DNA of 64,000 nucleotides from Rotaria socialis (taxonomy: Eukaryota; Rotifera; Eurotatoria; Philodinida; Philodinidae): positions 1 to 64,000 of the forward strand of contig CAJNYU010000338.1 of NCBI GenBank assembly GCA_905331475.1, given 5' to 3'. Position numbers and translations under genes: made by a program. How positions within the stretch are numbered: the first letter of the stretch is position 1; every line of letters starts with the position of its first letter. This document shows positions 10,565 through 21,741 of this stretch, piece after piece. Below the pieces are notes generated by a model. The model made no database searches, was not told the origin of the DNA, and saw only the letters and a list, made by a program, of their open reading frames with translations.

Positions 10565-13138
10565 CTAAGCATTAAGAGTTTTGTAAATCTTTTTGAATAG
10601 TTCATTGTATCGTTTTTCTACAGCATATCGACGCGCTTTGAATGTAGGTGTCAAAAGTCCATTTTCAATTGTAAACGGTTCTTTAATGAATTCAATGGCT
10701 CTCACTTGTTCAAAAGACATTAAACCACGTTTTTTGCCTTCACGAACCATATCATCAAGAACAACTTGCTTTAATTTCTTCTCCATTTCCGATGAGAGTG
10801 TTTCTTGCACGGCTAAGCCTTCATTCGTAGCCCATTGTTTTATATATTCATCATTCAATAGAACCACAGCAACAAGAACACTTTCCAATGAATCACCATG
10901 AACAAACACTTGAGCAATAAATCGACTTCGTGAATAGACATCTTCAATTTTTTCTGGTGCTACATATTCACCTTGACTTAGCTAGAAGAAAAAAATCAAA
11001 ATACATTTAGATTGCATTTAAATTTCCGATCCATTTGACTAGAGATCATAGAGATGAGGCAGGGATCATCTCGCAATAGGTTACACAAAAAACATACGGC
11101 ACAGATTCTGAACATGAAAACAAGAAGAATTACAATTTTTCCATAGTTCATTAATCGAGTGTCAATCTACGTTCAAATATCGGAAACTAAACAAGCCTTT
11201 TTAAAATAAGACATTTAATCTGCGATTGATACCATTTTTAGAATGGAGTACTATTACGTAGATTCATTGGCATTTTGCCAATTTTTTCTCGAACATATTT
11301 TCATCGCGACTATGCCTCTCTCTCTCCTCATGGATTTCTTCAATCATTCCAACCTTATACATGTTCTTCTTTCGGTCAACAATCTGCATTGTTTTATGTG
11401 GTGTCCATCGGCCAATATCACCTGTATGTAACCAGCCTTGTTCATCGATCGCTTCACGTGTTTTCGCTTCATCTTTTAAATAGCCTTTGAATACAGCTGG
11501 ACTCTTGAGACAGATTTCTCCAACGCCATCTTTAGCATAATAGTTCTTTTCAGGCACATCAACTAGTTTAAGATAATTGAGTGGTGTTGGAATACCTGTT
11601 GCACCTGCTTCAAAATCGTTTACTGATTGTGTACAGCCTACGACACATTCTGTTTGTCCGTAACATTCCACGAAAAAACATGAAAATGCAGCACGTGAAA
11701 ATCGGCAAACTTCAGGTGAAAGCGGCGCACTGGTTGAAATAACACGATTAACTTTTCCACCAAATGATTGACGAATTTTTTCAAACATAATTTTATCCCA
11801 AAGGGTATTCTGAGAAAAATCTCCTCGTCGAATGAGTGCAAGCTTACTTTTAATAGCCAATTGAAATAATACACGACCAGCCATTCCTTTTTTACGTAAT
11901 TCTAATCGAACCTTATCATATAATTTATTCAGTAAACGTGGTACCATGGTAAGAAGTGTTGGCTGAAAATCATGGAAATCTTCGACTAATTTCTCAACTT
12001 TACCTTGCCAAAAACCAATTTCTCCACCTGTTAGAAAATTGCCAAAAAAGAAGTCTCGCTAAAAAATATTCACTTATGAACTCTACCTAGATAACTTATA
12101 GCAATAACGGTTCCACAACCAAACATATGTGCTAGAGGCATATAATTTAATACACGTGTAATTCTACTTGGATCTAATATATCAATTGCAGATGCAACAC
12201 CTAACATTGAACATATAAAAGTTTCGTGTGAAATGATACAACCTATATGAATAAACATCCTGGGTTAAAAACAAAAAAAAACATTTTATCCCGTTCTCTA
12301 CCTTTTGGTTCTCCTGTACTTCCACTTGTATACATAATCAAGGCCATATCACTTGGTTTCGGTGGTACAACTTCTACTGGATTATTTCTTCCGATTTCTC
12401 TTAACTTATCAAGTGTCATCAGTTGTATTCCTTTATCATGAGCTGATTGTACTAATTCGTCTGTTGGTTCAACAAAACTAACAATTGTTTTCAATGCTAT
12501 CGTTTCATCTTTCCATTCAATTAGGTTTTTCACTCGTGTTAGATCATCAGCAAAAACTAATTCAACACGAGTTTGAGTTATGATAAATTTGACACCATCA
12601 CGGCCAAGTGAATCATAAATGCCTACTGGTATCATTGAATATGGCCAAGTTGAATATAGACAAAGTGCATAATTAACTGACGCTGAAGAATAAATACCAA
12701 CAAATGTTTCATTTGACGGTTCAAGACCAGTTCTTACTGCACCACTGCCAATCTCTTTAATAATCTCAAATACTTGTCTACAACAAACGAGAGTAAATTC
12801 AATAAATATTATTTTATTGTTACTTACTTATAGGTGTAAGATTTAAATTTTTCATTGGACGAATATCTATATGAAAATTGTGGCCGATCGCCACTCAATC
12901 GAAGGCCATTTAAAAGAATTTCATAAATTGTTTGTACATCAAATGTACGAGGATCCATTAATTGTTTTGCATATTTGGGATGCGCATAAATGTGTTCCTC
13001 AGCATCTATCTCTTGTGCACCTGTTGGGGATAATGGTCTTTTGAGAAGTATTTTAAACAATGAGAAAAAGTACTCCATCAAAATACTAACAACTATAACC
13101 ACTCCAGTGATTATACCAATACACATCGTTGATTCCAT
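10565..13138 (-). CDS. ACSL: Long-chain acyl-CoA synthetase, copy 2
   Basis: Paralogue of the gene at 3.1 kb with the same five-exon plan: 13138-12828, 12777-12302, 12242-12087, 12027-11354, 10981-10565. Exons 1, 2, 4 and 5 have identical lengths in the two copies (311, 476, 674, 417 nt); exon 3 is 6 nt shorter (156), giving 677 aa. I chose the Met at 13138 because it reproduces the 311-nt first exon; an upstream in-frame Met at 13207 would add 23 residues. It keeps the N-terminal membrane anchor, the MYTSGSTGEPKG loop, YGQTE, GWLHTGDIGRW and LSQGEYVAPEKIE. The intron 4 donor is GTTGGA, weaker than GTAGGT in copy 1, and that intron is 372 bp. No disabling change is visible, so both copies look functional. 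Confidence 0.95.
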
Positions 13139-14562
13139 AGAGGAAATTAGACGCGTAAAAATAGTTTTTAGTGCGCAGATCGTTGATAGCGACTCAATGC
13201 TATTCACGTGATACGAGTGTGTTAGGCCGGAATTTATCGTTCGTGTGAGAGAAAACTTTCGTTTTTTTCCATTTGTTTAAGATTATTTATCAAATAGATA
13301 AAGAGACGAGAAACGAACAAGAGAAATTTTTACACCAAGCTCGTTTTCACTTAACATTAAGCAGATAGAATTTGTGCTATATCTTTAATAACTACGAAAT
13401 ATTACCAATGCAAATGTAAGTTGCATACTCTGCAGGAATTCAGCCAATGATAAGAGAAGAAAGTTTCTTCTTTAGTTGTAGGTAAAGAAATAAAAAGAAT
13501 TTTCATGGTCACCACAAGACACTGTAAGTCATCGGAAGACATCTTCATGTGAAGATAACTTCATTTTCATCTGTGGATGTTTAAATAAGCACTCATCAAA
13601 TTTTTCATGTTTTGCTTTGGGCAGCGACACGTTAGATAAGACGTGTATTAACAAGGATGATATCGCAGAAAACTTTGGAATATAAACTTTGGATAGAGCT
13701 ATCAAGTTTATATTAAACATCTATGAAACTTACCTTCGGATAGAGTACAAAGAGTATAATAAAATCCAAGTTTCGAACTACGAGAACTTATCGTTAAAAG
13801 AGGATGCCAAAAAAAAGTCATCTGTTAATATAGATCGCAACAAATATTCATTTTTTGTAAGAAATTTTATCTAGGACTTGATGGTGTCATTGAGTTTATT
13901 CATAAAGTATCCTTCGTTTTATGTGCTGTATAACAAACCTTAAACTCGAATTGTGTTCCGCAGATTGAAGTATGTCTTGGAAACTGATTTAATTTAGAAT
14001 CATATTTAGCAGAAAAGAAAAAACTTGTATTGAGACTCAACTTACTTTCCTAAAGTTTCCAATCGATACAATTTCGCTCGGTGTATTTTTTAATCGCCCT
14101 TTCTAAAGATCTTTACTTTATCTGACCTATGTAAAAAAATTCAAAAGTCGCTTACTTGTTTAAAAGAAACATATAGAACACATTTTTTCATCAAATTTTA
14201 ATAGTAGTGCACTTCAGAAACAACGATATCGTGGATGTTTCTATCAATGCATCCATTGAAATGGGACTGGTGGCGAAGTAAGTTCGGTATAAAAAGAAGC
14301 GCTTCAATAAATAAAATTATTTGGAAATTATAAGCATCAAACAACTCCGTATTAAATAATATATATGTATTATCAACAAAGTTGTTAACTTATATCCAAA
14401 AATATTTAAATTATCTTACGTTACACATTCTCAAGCAACACGTCTGTTTACCTTAAGTAGATAAATTCGACGATGAATTCTCAAGTACTATTCTTTATTT
14501 TTGAATCTGTGTAACTTATATGAGTATATTATAAATTTAGCGTAACATTATCCAATCAGTTC
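13139..14562. other. Noncoding 5' flank of ACSL copy 2
   Basis: AT-rich sequence with only short, unsupported open frames. I see no exon with a protein-like composition, no tRNA and no strong repeat. It presumably includes the promoter of ACSL copy 2. Confidence 0.4.
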
Positions 14563-15086
14563 TTTTTGTGTACTCAAAAAGTGAGTACACTAGAATCGGT
14601 CAGTGTGCCCGGCCGTAGGCACGATAACTTTCGAAAGGAGAGTCATATCGTGATGAAATTTTCCACACAGTTCAATCTCATGAATATCTCGGTCGAGTTC
14701 GAAGATGAGAAGCGTCCCTCAAGAAATGGCTGAGTTACCGAAAAAATTGTCATTTTTGACCAGACCATCACTGAGGGGGAGTACAGGGATTTTTCAAAAA
14801 AAACTTTTTTTCCTCAGAATTATTCACAACATATATAAATCGTCTCAGTTTTTAACGCTGATTCTGAATCTGATATTAGTTTTGAACTAAATCGTAGCTT
14901 TTTAACGAAACATCGCCTGAAAAACGTCTCAAAATGCACAAAAAACTGCACCCAGAAATCAAATTGCCTAGTTTCTCATGATAATTTTGGTGTTCAGACA
15001 TTCTAGAATGACTCATTTGTCCCATGCACTTTTTGCAGCACACATAACTCTCGGATGAAATCCGAAGTTTCCACATTTATTTTGTT
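14563..15086 (+). repeat. Dispersed repeat, copy B (full length)
   Basis: About 524 bp, nearly identical to copy C (37799-38324). It starts with a perfect 8-bp-stem hairpin, GTGTACTC AAAAAGT GAGTACAC, and ends CACATTTATTTTGTT. The minus strand keeps an open frame of about 65 codons in both B and C (core KCMG.MSHSRMSEHQNYHE), but this may simply reflect recent copying. Possible classes are a SINE-like or a non-autonomous DNA element. No target duplication or poly(A) tail settles it. Confidence 0.85.
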
Positions 15087-16579
15087 ATGTCAATGGCAAG
15101 TGTATACCTGAAAGTTCGAGCATTTATCCTGCGTTGCCATGCTATTTTGTTTTTATAACAAACAATTATGGGGTGTAGGTGTGAGCATAGAAAGTAGGGT
15201 TCAGGTGTCGATGCAATTTGCGTGTTCATTATGAAAACATTGCAGGAACACAATTAGCAGTAGTAATTATGGCAAGCTGATGATTTCTTTTTTTCTTTTT
15301 CTGAACGAATTTTTTTCACAGAGTTTTGAACTTTCAACAAAATGTTAGAAAATCCTAAAAACTGCCACTTGGCAGGAGGCTACAATGTAATACTTGGTAA
15401 TTGGCGAATTTTTTTTTCAACTGGGTTCGTAATTCGTAGAACAAAGCGAATAATGGAATTTCTGTTTGGCTTCGATCTTCGCTTTTACGAATCACCTTAT
15501 TTTGTTTAATTAAAATATGAGCGCATTGAAGGTGGTTAGTAATTTTTATACGATATGGATAAGCTAAATAGAAGCGAGAGAATTTCAACAACTTGTTTTG
15601 GAAAAAGCAAAGATCTACGCCATCAGATTTTATTTCCTTGTCCCAAAAGTACTTGCCTCTTATAAAGTTCTTACTAATTATAACGCGCATTGTGCATACG
15701 TGAGAGACTCCAGCCGGTTTTACGAAAGACACTTTGAAAACCAAATATGCTCATATTTGAGAGGGCAGATGTTCATTGTCTATTATAAATATAAGAAAAG
15801 TAATTGAATTCGCTGGAAATAGGGTCTACACAAGGCTCGTAAAAATTCCGAATAAAAAGAGGATAGTGTATTTCGACCAAAAACGTTTTAATTTTTATTG
15901 ATGGAATGAAAATTAAACACAATCGGTTTTGATTAACATTCAATTATAAATTGTCAAATATCTTTCGCAGGTTTAATCATATATTCAAAATTTTAGGGTG
16001 AACATATCATATTAAAATAAACTTTCTATTCTGAGCAATGTATGATCATCCTGCAAGCAAAATTCTCTGATCTACCGAGGCTCTGTGACTTTTGAGGGTA
16101 TTCTGATTCTATGATCGTCGCTTTTTTCATATAAATACAAATTTTTATTAAAGAATTCTTCTTGTTTTCTGATTCAGTTTTCTATTAGTTTTGTGGCAAA
16201 GGACGTTATGAATCAACTACAACTTAATTAAACTTTTTACAAGAACAAAGTCAATTTTCCGCATCGAAATACTCAACAAAGAGTACAATCAACGTATGGA
16301 TGGAATTAACTGACTATGTAGAAATCGCACCCTTAGAATCCCCATACAATGTGAGAGATTGAGGCAAGACGCACTAGGCTATTTGTGATAAGAACTATGA
16401 AAAAGTAATCGTGGGTGTGACTGTAGATATAAAATAGAGTAAGACATACCCCTCAGGATGCTGAATATTTATCATACTAAACATTCTTTGTAGTGAAAAT
16501 ATATATGGAGTAAAGAGAAAAAAAAACAATCTCGGTTTATTCAGGTCCTTCGAGTGCATATAACTTCGACTAGCTATTT
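15087..16579. other. Noncoding intergenic region
   Basis: No supported gene. Overlapping open frames on both strands near 15355-15807 have no recognisable domain and lack a coherent exon structure. Composition is AT-rich. Confidence 0.4.
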
Positions 16580-16840
16580 CCCAGGTCGAACAGTCCGGCC
16601 TGGAAACGGCCGGTTCCGGGTAGTTCAGTTGATTTTGTGGAAGCATTATTCCGGTGATTTCCGATCAATTCCTGTCGAAAAGCACCGGAACTTGGCAGGA
16701 ATTCTCCGGAAAAGTCCGGCTGTATTTTTGACCGGAATACTGCTTCCACATTCCAGCGATTTCCTGCATGATATGGTGACTTTCCCGCATATTCCCTGGA
16801 GTATCCTACGGGATCCGGTGGCCGGAATGTTCAACCTGGG
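16580..16840. mobile_element. TTCCGG-rich terminal-inverted-repeat element (MITE-like)
   Basis: A 261-bp unit beginning CCCAGGTCGAAC and ending GTTCAACCTGGG, inverted with one mismatch over 12 bp. The body is GC-richer than its surroundings and built from TTCCGG/CCGGAA words. An internal inverted pair, TGTGGAAGCA (16636) and TGCTTCCACA (about 16740), makes it partly self-complementary. No protein frame of interest and no clear target duplication. The ends match those of the TACGG element at 1634 and 46527, but the interior does not. Confidence 0.75.
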
Positions 16841-17283
16841 TTAGTGGTAATCAAGTCATAAGATGAAAAAACTTGCGAGAAAAAGACATAATGGCAAAGT
16901 TCATAATCTATTCTACGCCTACTTGATGTTTTTAGTACTTCCATGAGAACCATCAGTCAAGTTACATACTTAAAACAGTAGAAATCTCGCGTAGAAATAT
17001 ATTCTTTATGCAGCAAACAAAAAATTCATATAGACAAGCCATTTTTTAAATATTTTATTTAAAACAAAAATATACATCAAGTCAAGACAGAAGGTAAATT
17101 TTAAAAAATAACAATCATAAAAAAACAATCTTCTTTCAAATACAAGCGCAAGACCAACAAGGAAAATGTTTCTTGATTGTGTTCGAAATCAGCAAATCTA
17201 AACTATTGCTTACATATAAATCGCTTGTTTAGAACGAACGAAAAAATAAATGATGAATATCATCATGAAACAGTTTTACTAAT
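16841..17283. other. 3' flank of the C/EBP gene
   Basis: AT-rich noncoding DNA next to the stop codon of the bZIP gene. It probably contains that gene's 3' untranslated region. Nothing else is visible. Confidence 0.4.
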
Positions 17284-18249
17284 TTAATGTAGATTAGCTC
17301 GTTGAAGTTCTCGCACAGCACCTGCTGGTAGTTCTTGATTGAACTCTTTATACAATGACTTTAATACATGCAATTCCTTCATTAATAAATCGACCCGGTC
17401 ATTTAAAGTACGATTTTCGTCCGCCAATTTCTTCATTTTATTTTCCGTTTCTTTTTGCTTTTCCTTTGCTTTCATTCGACTTTTCTTGACAGCATCATTG
17501 TTTTTTATGCGACGATCATGATATTCATCCGAATATTTGATAACTTGTTTATTACCAAATCGTGCTAATTTCCGGACGGGACCACCACTTTTTTTTAAAC
17601 CACGTCGGTTGATATCATCACGTTCGTTGTCGTCCGATACCGATCCAACCGACGAGTTTCTATCGTCATAGGATGTTGATGGGATACTTTCTGTCATTCT
17701 AGTATCTTGAAGATATTCTTCAGTTTGTTCCGTAGTCATATCAGGAAGTTCTGTGTACGTCATATTATGATTGGAGGAAATCGCTTGATCAATTGGTTCA
17801 AGAGTTAGACTATCTATCCAATCGTTGTCTAATTTCGAGAATTGAGAATTATTGATCAGTTCTTCTAATAATACTGTATCTTCAATAGGTAATTCAATTG
17901 AAGGTTCAAGAGTTGTTTGATTTGATAAGGACGAGAGATTTACGTCTCTATTGATAATATTTGAAGATGATTTGTCGGAGTTGAGTACCTGAAGAGAACA
18001 TAAGAGTTTTAATTCTGATTCAATTTTCATAATGGCTGCATTAGTTGCTGCCGTTGATAATGTTTTAACATTGTCTTGCTGCCTACGAGTCTCGTCTATC
18101 TCAAATTCTTCTAAGATTTCATGATGATTTTTTCTGCAATCATGATCAGCCTTACCGAGTCGTAAACCTTGGTTCGGTTTGCTGGATAATCGAATATGCT
18201 CGATCTTTCCTGGTTGAATAAACTTGCTGGGATGTTTAATGGAGGACAT
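17284..18249 (-). CDS. CEBP: C/EBP-family bZIP transcription factor
   Basis: A single-exon gene of 321 aa. The C-terminal domain is a C/EBP bZIP: basic region from about 240 (SDEYHDRRIKNNDAVKKSRM, with the invariant Asn and the AVxKSR block of C/EBPs), then a leucine zipper at about 265-300. C/EBPs bind RTTGCGYAAY sites as dimers and act in the nucleus on metabolic, stress and differentiation genes; which vertebrate paralogue it matches cannot be decided. The N-terminal 200 residues are Ser/Thr/Glu-rich and probably disordered activation sequence, with a conserved-looking acidic stretch (IEDTVLLEELINNSQFSKLD). It is transcribed divergently from the gene at 19.6 kb. The shared upstream region holds several C/EBP-like sites, suggesting autoregulation. 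Confidence 0.92.
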   Translation of the reverse strand: MSSIKHPSKFIQPGKIEHIRLSSKPNQGLRLGKADHDCRKNHHEILEEFEIDETRRQQDNVKTLSTAATNAAIMKIESELKLLCSLQVLNSDKSSSNIINRDVNLSSLSNQTTLEPSIELPIEDTVLLEELINNSQFSKLDNDWIDSLTLEPIDQAISSNHNMTYTELPDMTTEQTEEYLQDTRMTESIPSTSYDDRNSSVGSVSDDNERDDINRRGLKKSGGPVRKLARFGNKQVIKYSDEYHDRRIKNNDAVKKSRMKAKEKQKETENKMKKLADENRTLNDRVDLLMKELHVLKSLYKEFNQELPAGAVRELQRANLH

Positions 18250-18550
18250 GTTGCCTGATTTAAATTATAACAAGATGAAAAATCCGTTTTTAGATTGTTT
18301 CTTGTATTCTCGTTTATTTGACACGGCAAGCGTCGCTTCACAAATATGATTATCTTTTAAAATATGGATGTGCACTGTTTTCTATTGAAATGAGAATATA
18401 AGGGTTATCACAGTTACGACTGGTGGGTAGAAAGTAAACTAGTGCTTATGCAGACGTTTGATGAAATTCTTCTCTTTTTATACGATTTTCCTTTTTTCCC
18501 CACTGTTTTTTTCCAATGAGCAAAATATTTCGCAATTACATATAATGTTA

Positions 18551-19221
18551 TTGCGCCATTCTTTTAACGAAAGCTGACTCAGCCGTGGTCGTGGGCGCTT
18601 CTTTTTATCGTTCTCTATATTTAGTCTCAAAACTACAGATGGCCAACGAATAAGTTCGACAGCAAGAAAATGCTCGTTACAATAAAACAGACAAGACGAA
18701 TGAAAAAAGCAGAGGGCTTACCAATAAACTGTAATAGTCGTCGATTGAACGAAGTTTAGCGTTAATTTGTGATATGATAATGTGTATAAGAGTTAATCTA
18801 GTTTGCGCGGCATAGTTGTGTAGGAGAAATTATGAATGTAGAGAAATAGCGAAAGTTTCTTTCACAATAGCATCAATTTTTTGTAAGTAACATTGAGTTG
18901 CGAATTTCCACCTTTATATATAGTCAGATGCAAAAGAGTATTGCAATAGAAAAAGTTACGACGCAATAACGTCATTGCACAATAACATTACTCATGAAGA
19001 AAGAGAGCCAAACTATTTTATTCTTTCTCGTTCTTTGCAAAATCTTGTGCTTGAAGTACAGACATAAAAAAGAAAAACGTAGATAATTACAACGAAAACA
19101 AGCTGCATTGATTTTTTTCTTCTATTAGTAAATATACATTATGATTGACCCGATTTTGTAGGAAAGAAGAAAAGCGTTATTGCGAAATAACAACAGGGAA
19201 AGATATTGACGTATTGCGTAG
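18551..19221. promoter_or_regulatory. Cluster of C/EBP-like sites between divergent genes
   Basis: Half-sites or near-consensus C/EBP sites occur at 18551 (TTGCGCCAT), 18940 (ATTGCAATA), 18961 (ACGCAAT), 18974 (ATTGCACAAT, a full RTTGCNNAAY match), 19179 (ATTGCGAAAT) and 19213 (ATTGCGTAG). They lie between the C/EBP gene start (18249, minus) and the membrane protein start (19615, plus). The spacing and orientation suggest a shared control region. Site calling is by eye only. Confidence 0.45.
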
Positions 19222-19614
19222 TAAAATCACATAGGGAATAATGATGCAATTCTATGAAAATTTTGCACACTAGGAAAAATGTGTTGACTGTGTAGTTTTC
19301 ATGAATATTTTGCAATATCATGAAGATTCATTGTAACTAAACAATTGAACACTCATCATGTAAATCTTGACCTTTATCATTCACTTGTCAATACTATTTA
19401 ACATGTATAAACATAGATGTTTTCATTGGTGTACATTTGTTTCTTCCCACAAAACGATCTTTTGTGTCTGTGTGTGTCTTCTTAAATTGAAGGCAACGTA
19501 TTCGTCGTATTAGAGTTAAATCAAAGCGAAACGGATGTGTGCATCGAAACACAGCTCATTTCTTGTTATTTAGTTTATTTCTTGCCTATCATAGTTTCTC
19601 ACTTGATTAAGAAA

Positions 19615-21741
19615 ATGAGTCTACCAGCAATTGGACCAACAGGAAAACAGGCTCAATCCAATTCAGTAACATCTCGTGAAAAATCCAGTAGTACTTCATC
19701 TTCATCTGCAAGAACAGCTGACCAATGGTTGCGTGAAACAGATAAACATCTCTGGCGGGCTATCGATTTTTTACACATAACTGTTATGATCTGCGCTATG
19801 TATACAGCTATGATTGTTGCCATCTTACGAAATGAACTAGCTGAACAGTAAGCTCACATATTCAAGGATTCGTTATAAATCTCTTTGTGTGCTTTTACAT
19901 CATTAGATGTCCATTGTATGCTAAACTTTATCTACGTGATAACGTAACACTATTCTCTGTCGAAACAATCGATCGACAAACTGCATGGGGCGGTGTTTAT
20001 ACATGTGAATTTGCATCGTTTGCTTATCTTTCTGCATTTGTTGTTTCATTTATTTCACTTTGGATTCACATTGTATTTCGGCGGGTTCTTCGAACAGAAC
20101 GTTTATTACGTTTGCCTATTGGAGTATTTATATTAGTATTTACTTTGATAGCATTCGTAGCGACGATTATTGTTACTGATGGTGTTGTTAAGTTTTGTAC
20201 AACTAGTCCAGGCAAGATTTGTTCGTCGTCAGGGCCAGAAGTATTTAGTTCATCAAGATGGAAAATTATCAGTTTACCTATTGGTATGAAGTTTTCTTTT
20301 TCGAAAATTCTCTGAAATTTATACGACTACGAACATGATCATTTCGTCTATTTTAGGAGGATGGTTAACAACTCTAACTTTATTATTGAATGTACTTGTT
20401 CGTGGATTTCAATTGTTTTCTAAACCTAAAAAATCACATGAAACATTAAAGTTACTCTTAAATCAATTGATGCCTAACCGAAATCCAGCTAAATTTGAAA
20501 AAGACTCCAGTGAATATGGATCTCAAATTTCACGACAATCCATAGAAACAAATCGTTTACAGGTAAAATATCTAAAATTGTTTTTATTTTCTAAAAATTT
20601 CATTAGTCACCATTGTTAGCCTTTACATCGACATCCGATTGATCCTGCTTATAGTCGAGAATTTACCACTACTACTACTCCTTCTGAACTTTATCCATAT
20701 AATTATCCTCCTATTCCTCAATATCGACAAATAGAAAAACGCTCAAGATTTCGTCGTATATGTTGTTCATGTTTTTCTCGTCGTCGTCGCCGTCGTCGTC
20801 GTCAACCATCGATTCAGGAACCCTATCGACCTTTTGTTGTTCCCGATGAATATTTTCATCGATTAAATAATCTCAAACAAAACGGAGCTGTTCCACCAAA
20901 TTTATGTTATCATCATTCAATGCATCATCCTGTTGAACGACAAACGCAAACCGATTCACTTTCGCAACGAAAAAGTATTGATGAAGTTAATGAAATGCCA
21001 TATTTACCACGACGTCGAAGTTCAGTTCGATTCGAAGATGAAATCCCATTGGCTAAAATTGTTGATGTATCACCAACGACAACTCCGAAAACTGAAACAA
21101 TTCCAATTGCTAAACAAGACAATGAAGAAGCAATAGCTCAAACGTCAAATGATAATCTTGAACGAAATGTATCATTTCGGAATAATGAAGATGACCTATG
21201 GACTACAATTACAGTCAATGCAGACCCAGGTGGACTTGTTCAATCGAGTCATTTCAATAGACTATCATTAGAAAATCTATCTATCGTTGATACGTCGATG
21301 GCTAATACTGACAATCGTGTTACTGCTATTCAGGTCAATAATATGCCTATGGAATCTACATCCCCGGAGCCTACCGAGATAGAAGCTGTGCATCCACCTC
21401 AATCATCTTCTAAAGTCAAATCAAATCGTCATAAATCGATTCCACCGCCGCCACCCCTACCATCATCAATGTTTTCGCGGTCTGTGACAACATCAAGTGA
21501 ATATGATAGTGACTTCCGTAATATAAAACCTGTTGAAGAAATTCATGCTATTGTTACTGATAAATATAATTATACTAATCTATCACAAGCCTTAAAATCG
21601 AATGTTGAACGTTTAAAAACAACATTTATTCACGCTCAAGAAACTCAATCTCATTATGACAAGCCGAAGAATTTTCGCACAAAATTATCGCAAAAATCAT
21701 TTCAAAATTCTAACAGTAAACATCATTCGAGCAACTGCTAA
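19615..21741 (+). CDS. TMEM179-like four-pass membrane protein with long tail
   Basis: Four exons: 19615-19847, 19907-20283, 20357-20562, 20620-21741, joining in frame to 645 aa. I use the Met before SLPAIGPTG; an in-frame Met at 19537 is possible but less likely. Four hydrophobic segments occupy about residues 45-230. The loop after segment 1 (LYLRDNVTLFSVE..WGGVYTCEFASF) and segment 3 (FILVFTLIAFVATIIVTDGVVKFC..) follow the pattern of TMEM179: a WGxxxxCxF motif and a later Cys after the third helix. TMEM179 has no established function. The tail from about 275 on is cytoplasmic by prediction, with a run of eight Arg (CFSRRRRRRRRQPS), poly-Pro (PPPPPLPSS) and much Ser/Thr/Glu. That tail is far longer than in vertebrate TMEM179 (~230 aa total). 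The family call rests on pattern only. Confidence 0.6.

Noticed and set aside
13139-13207. Upstream Met of ACSL copy 2
   Set aside because: The internal Met at 13138 gives the same 311-nt first exon as copy 1 and places the membrane anchor at the N-terminus.
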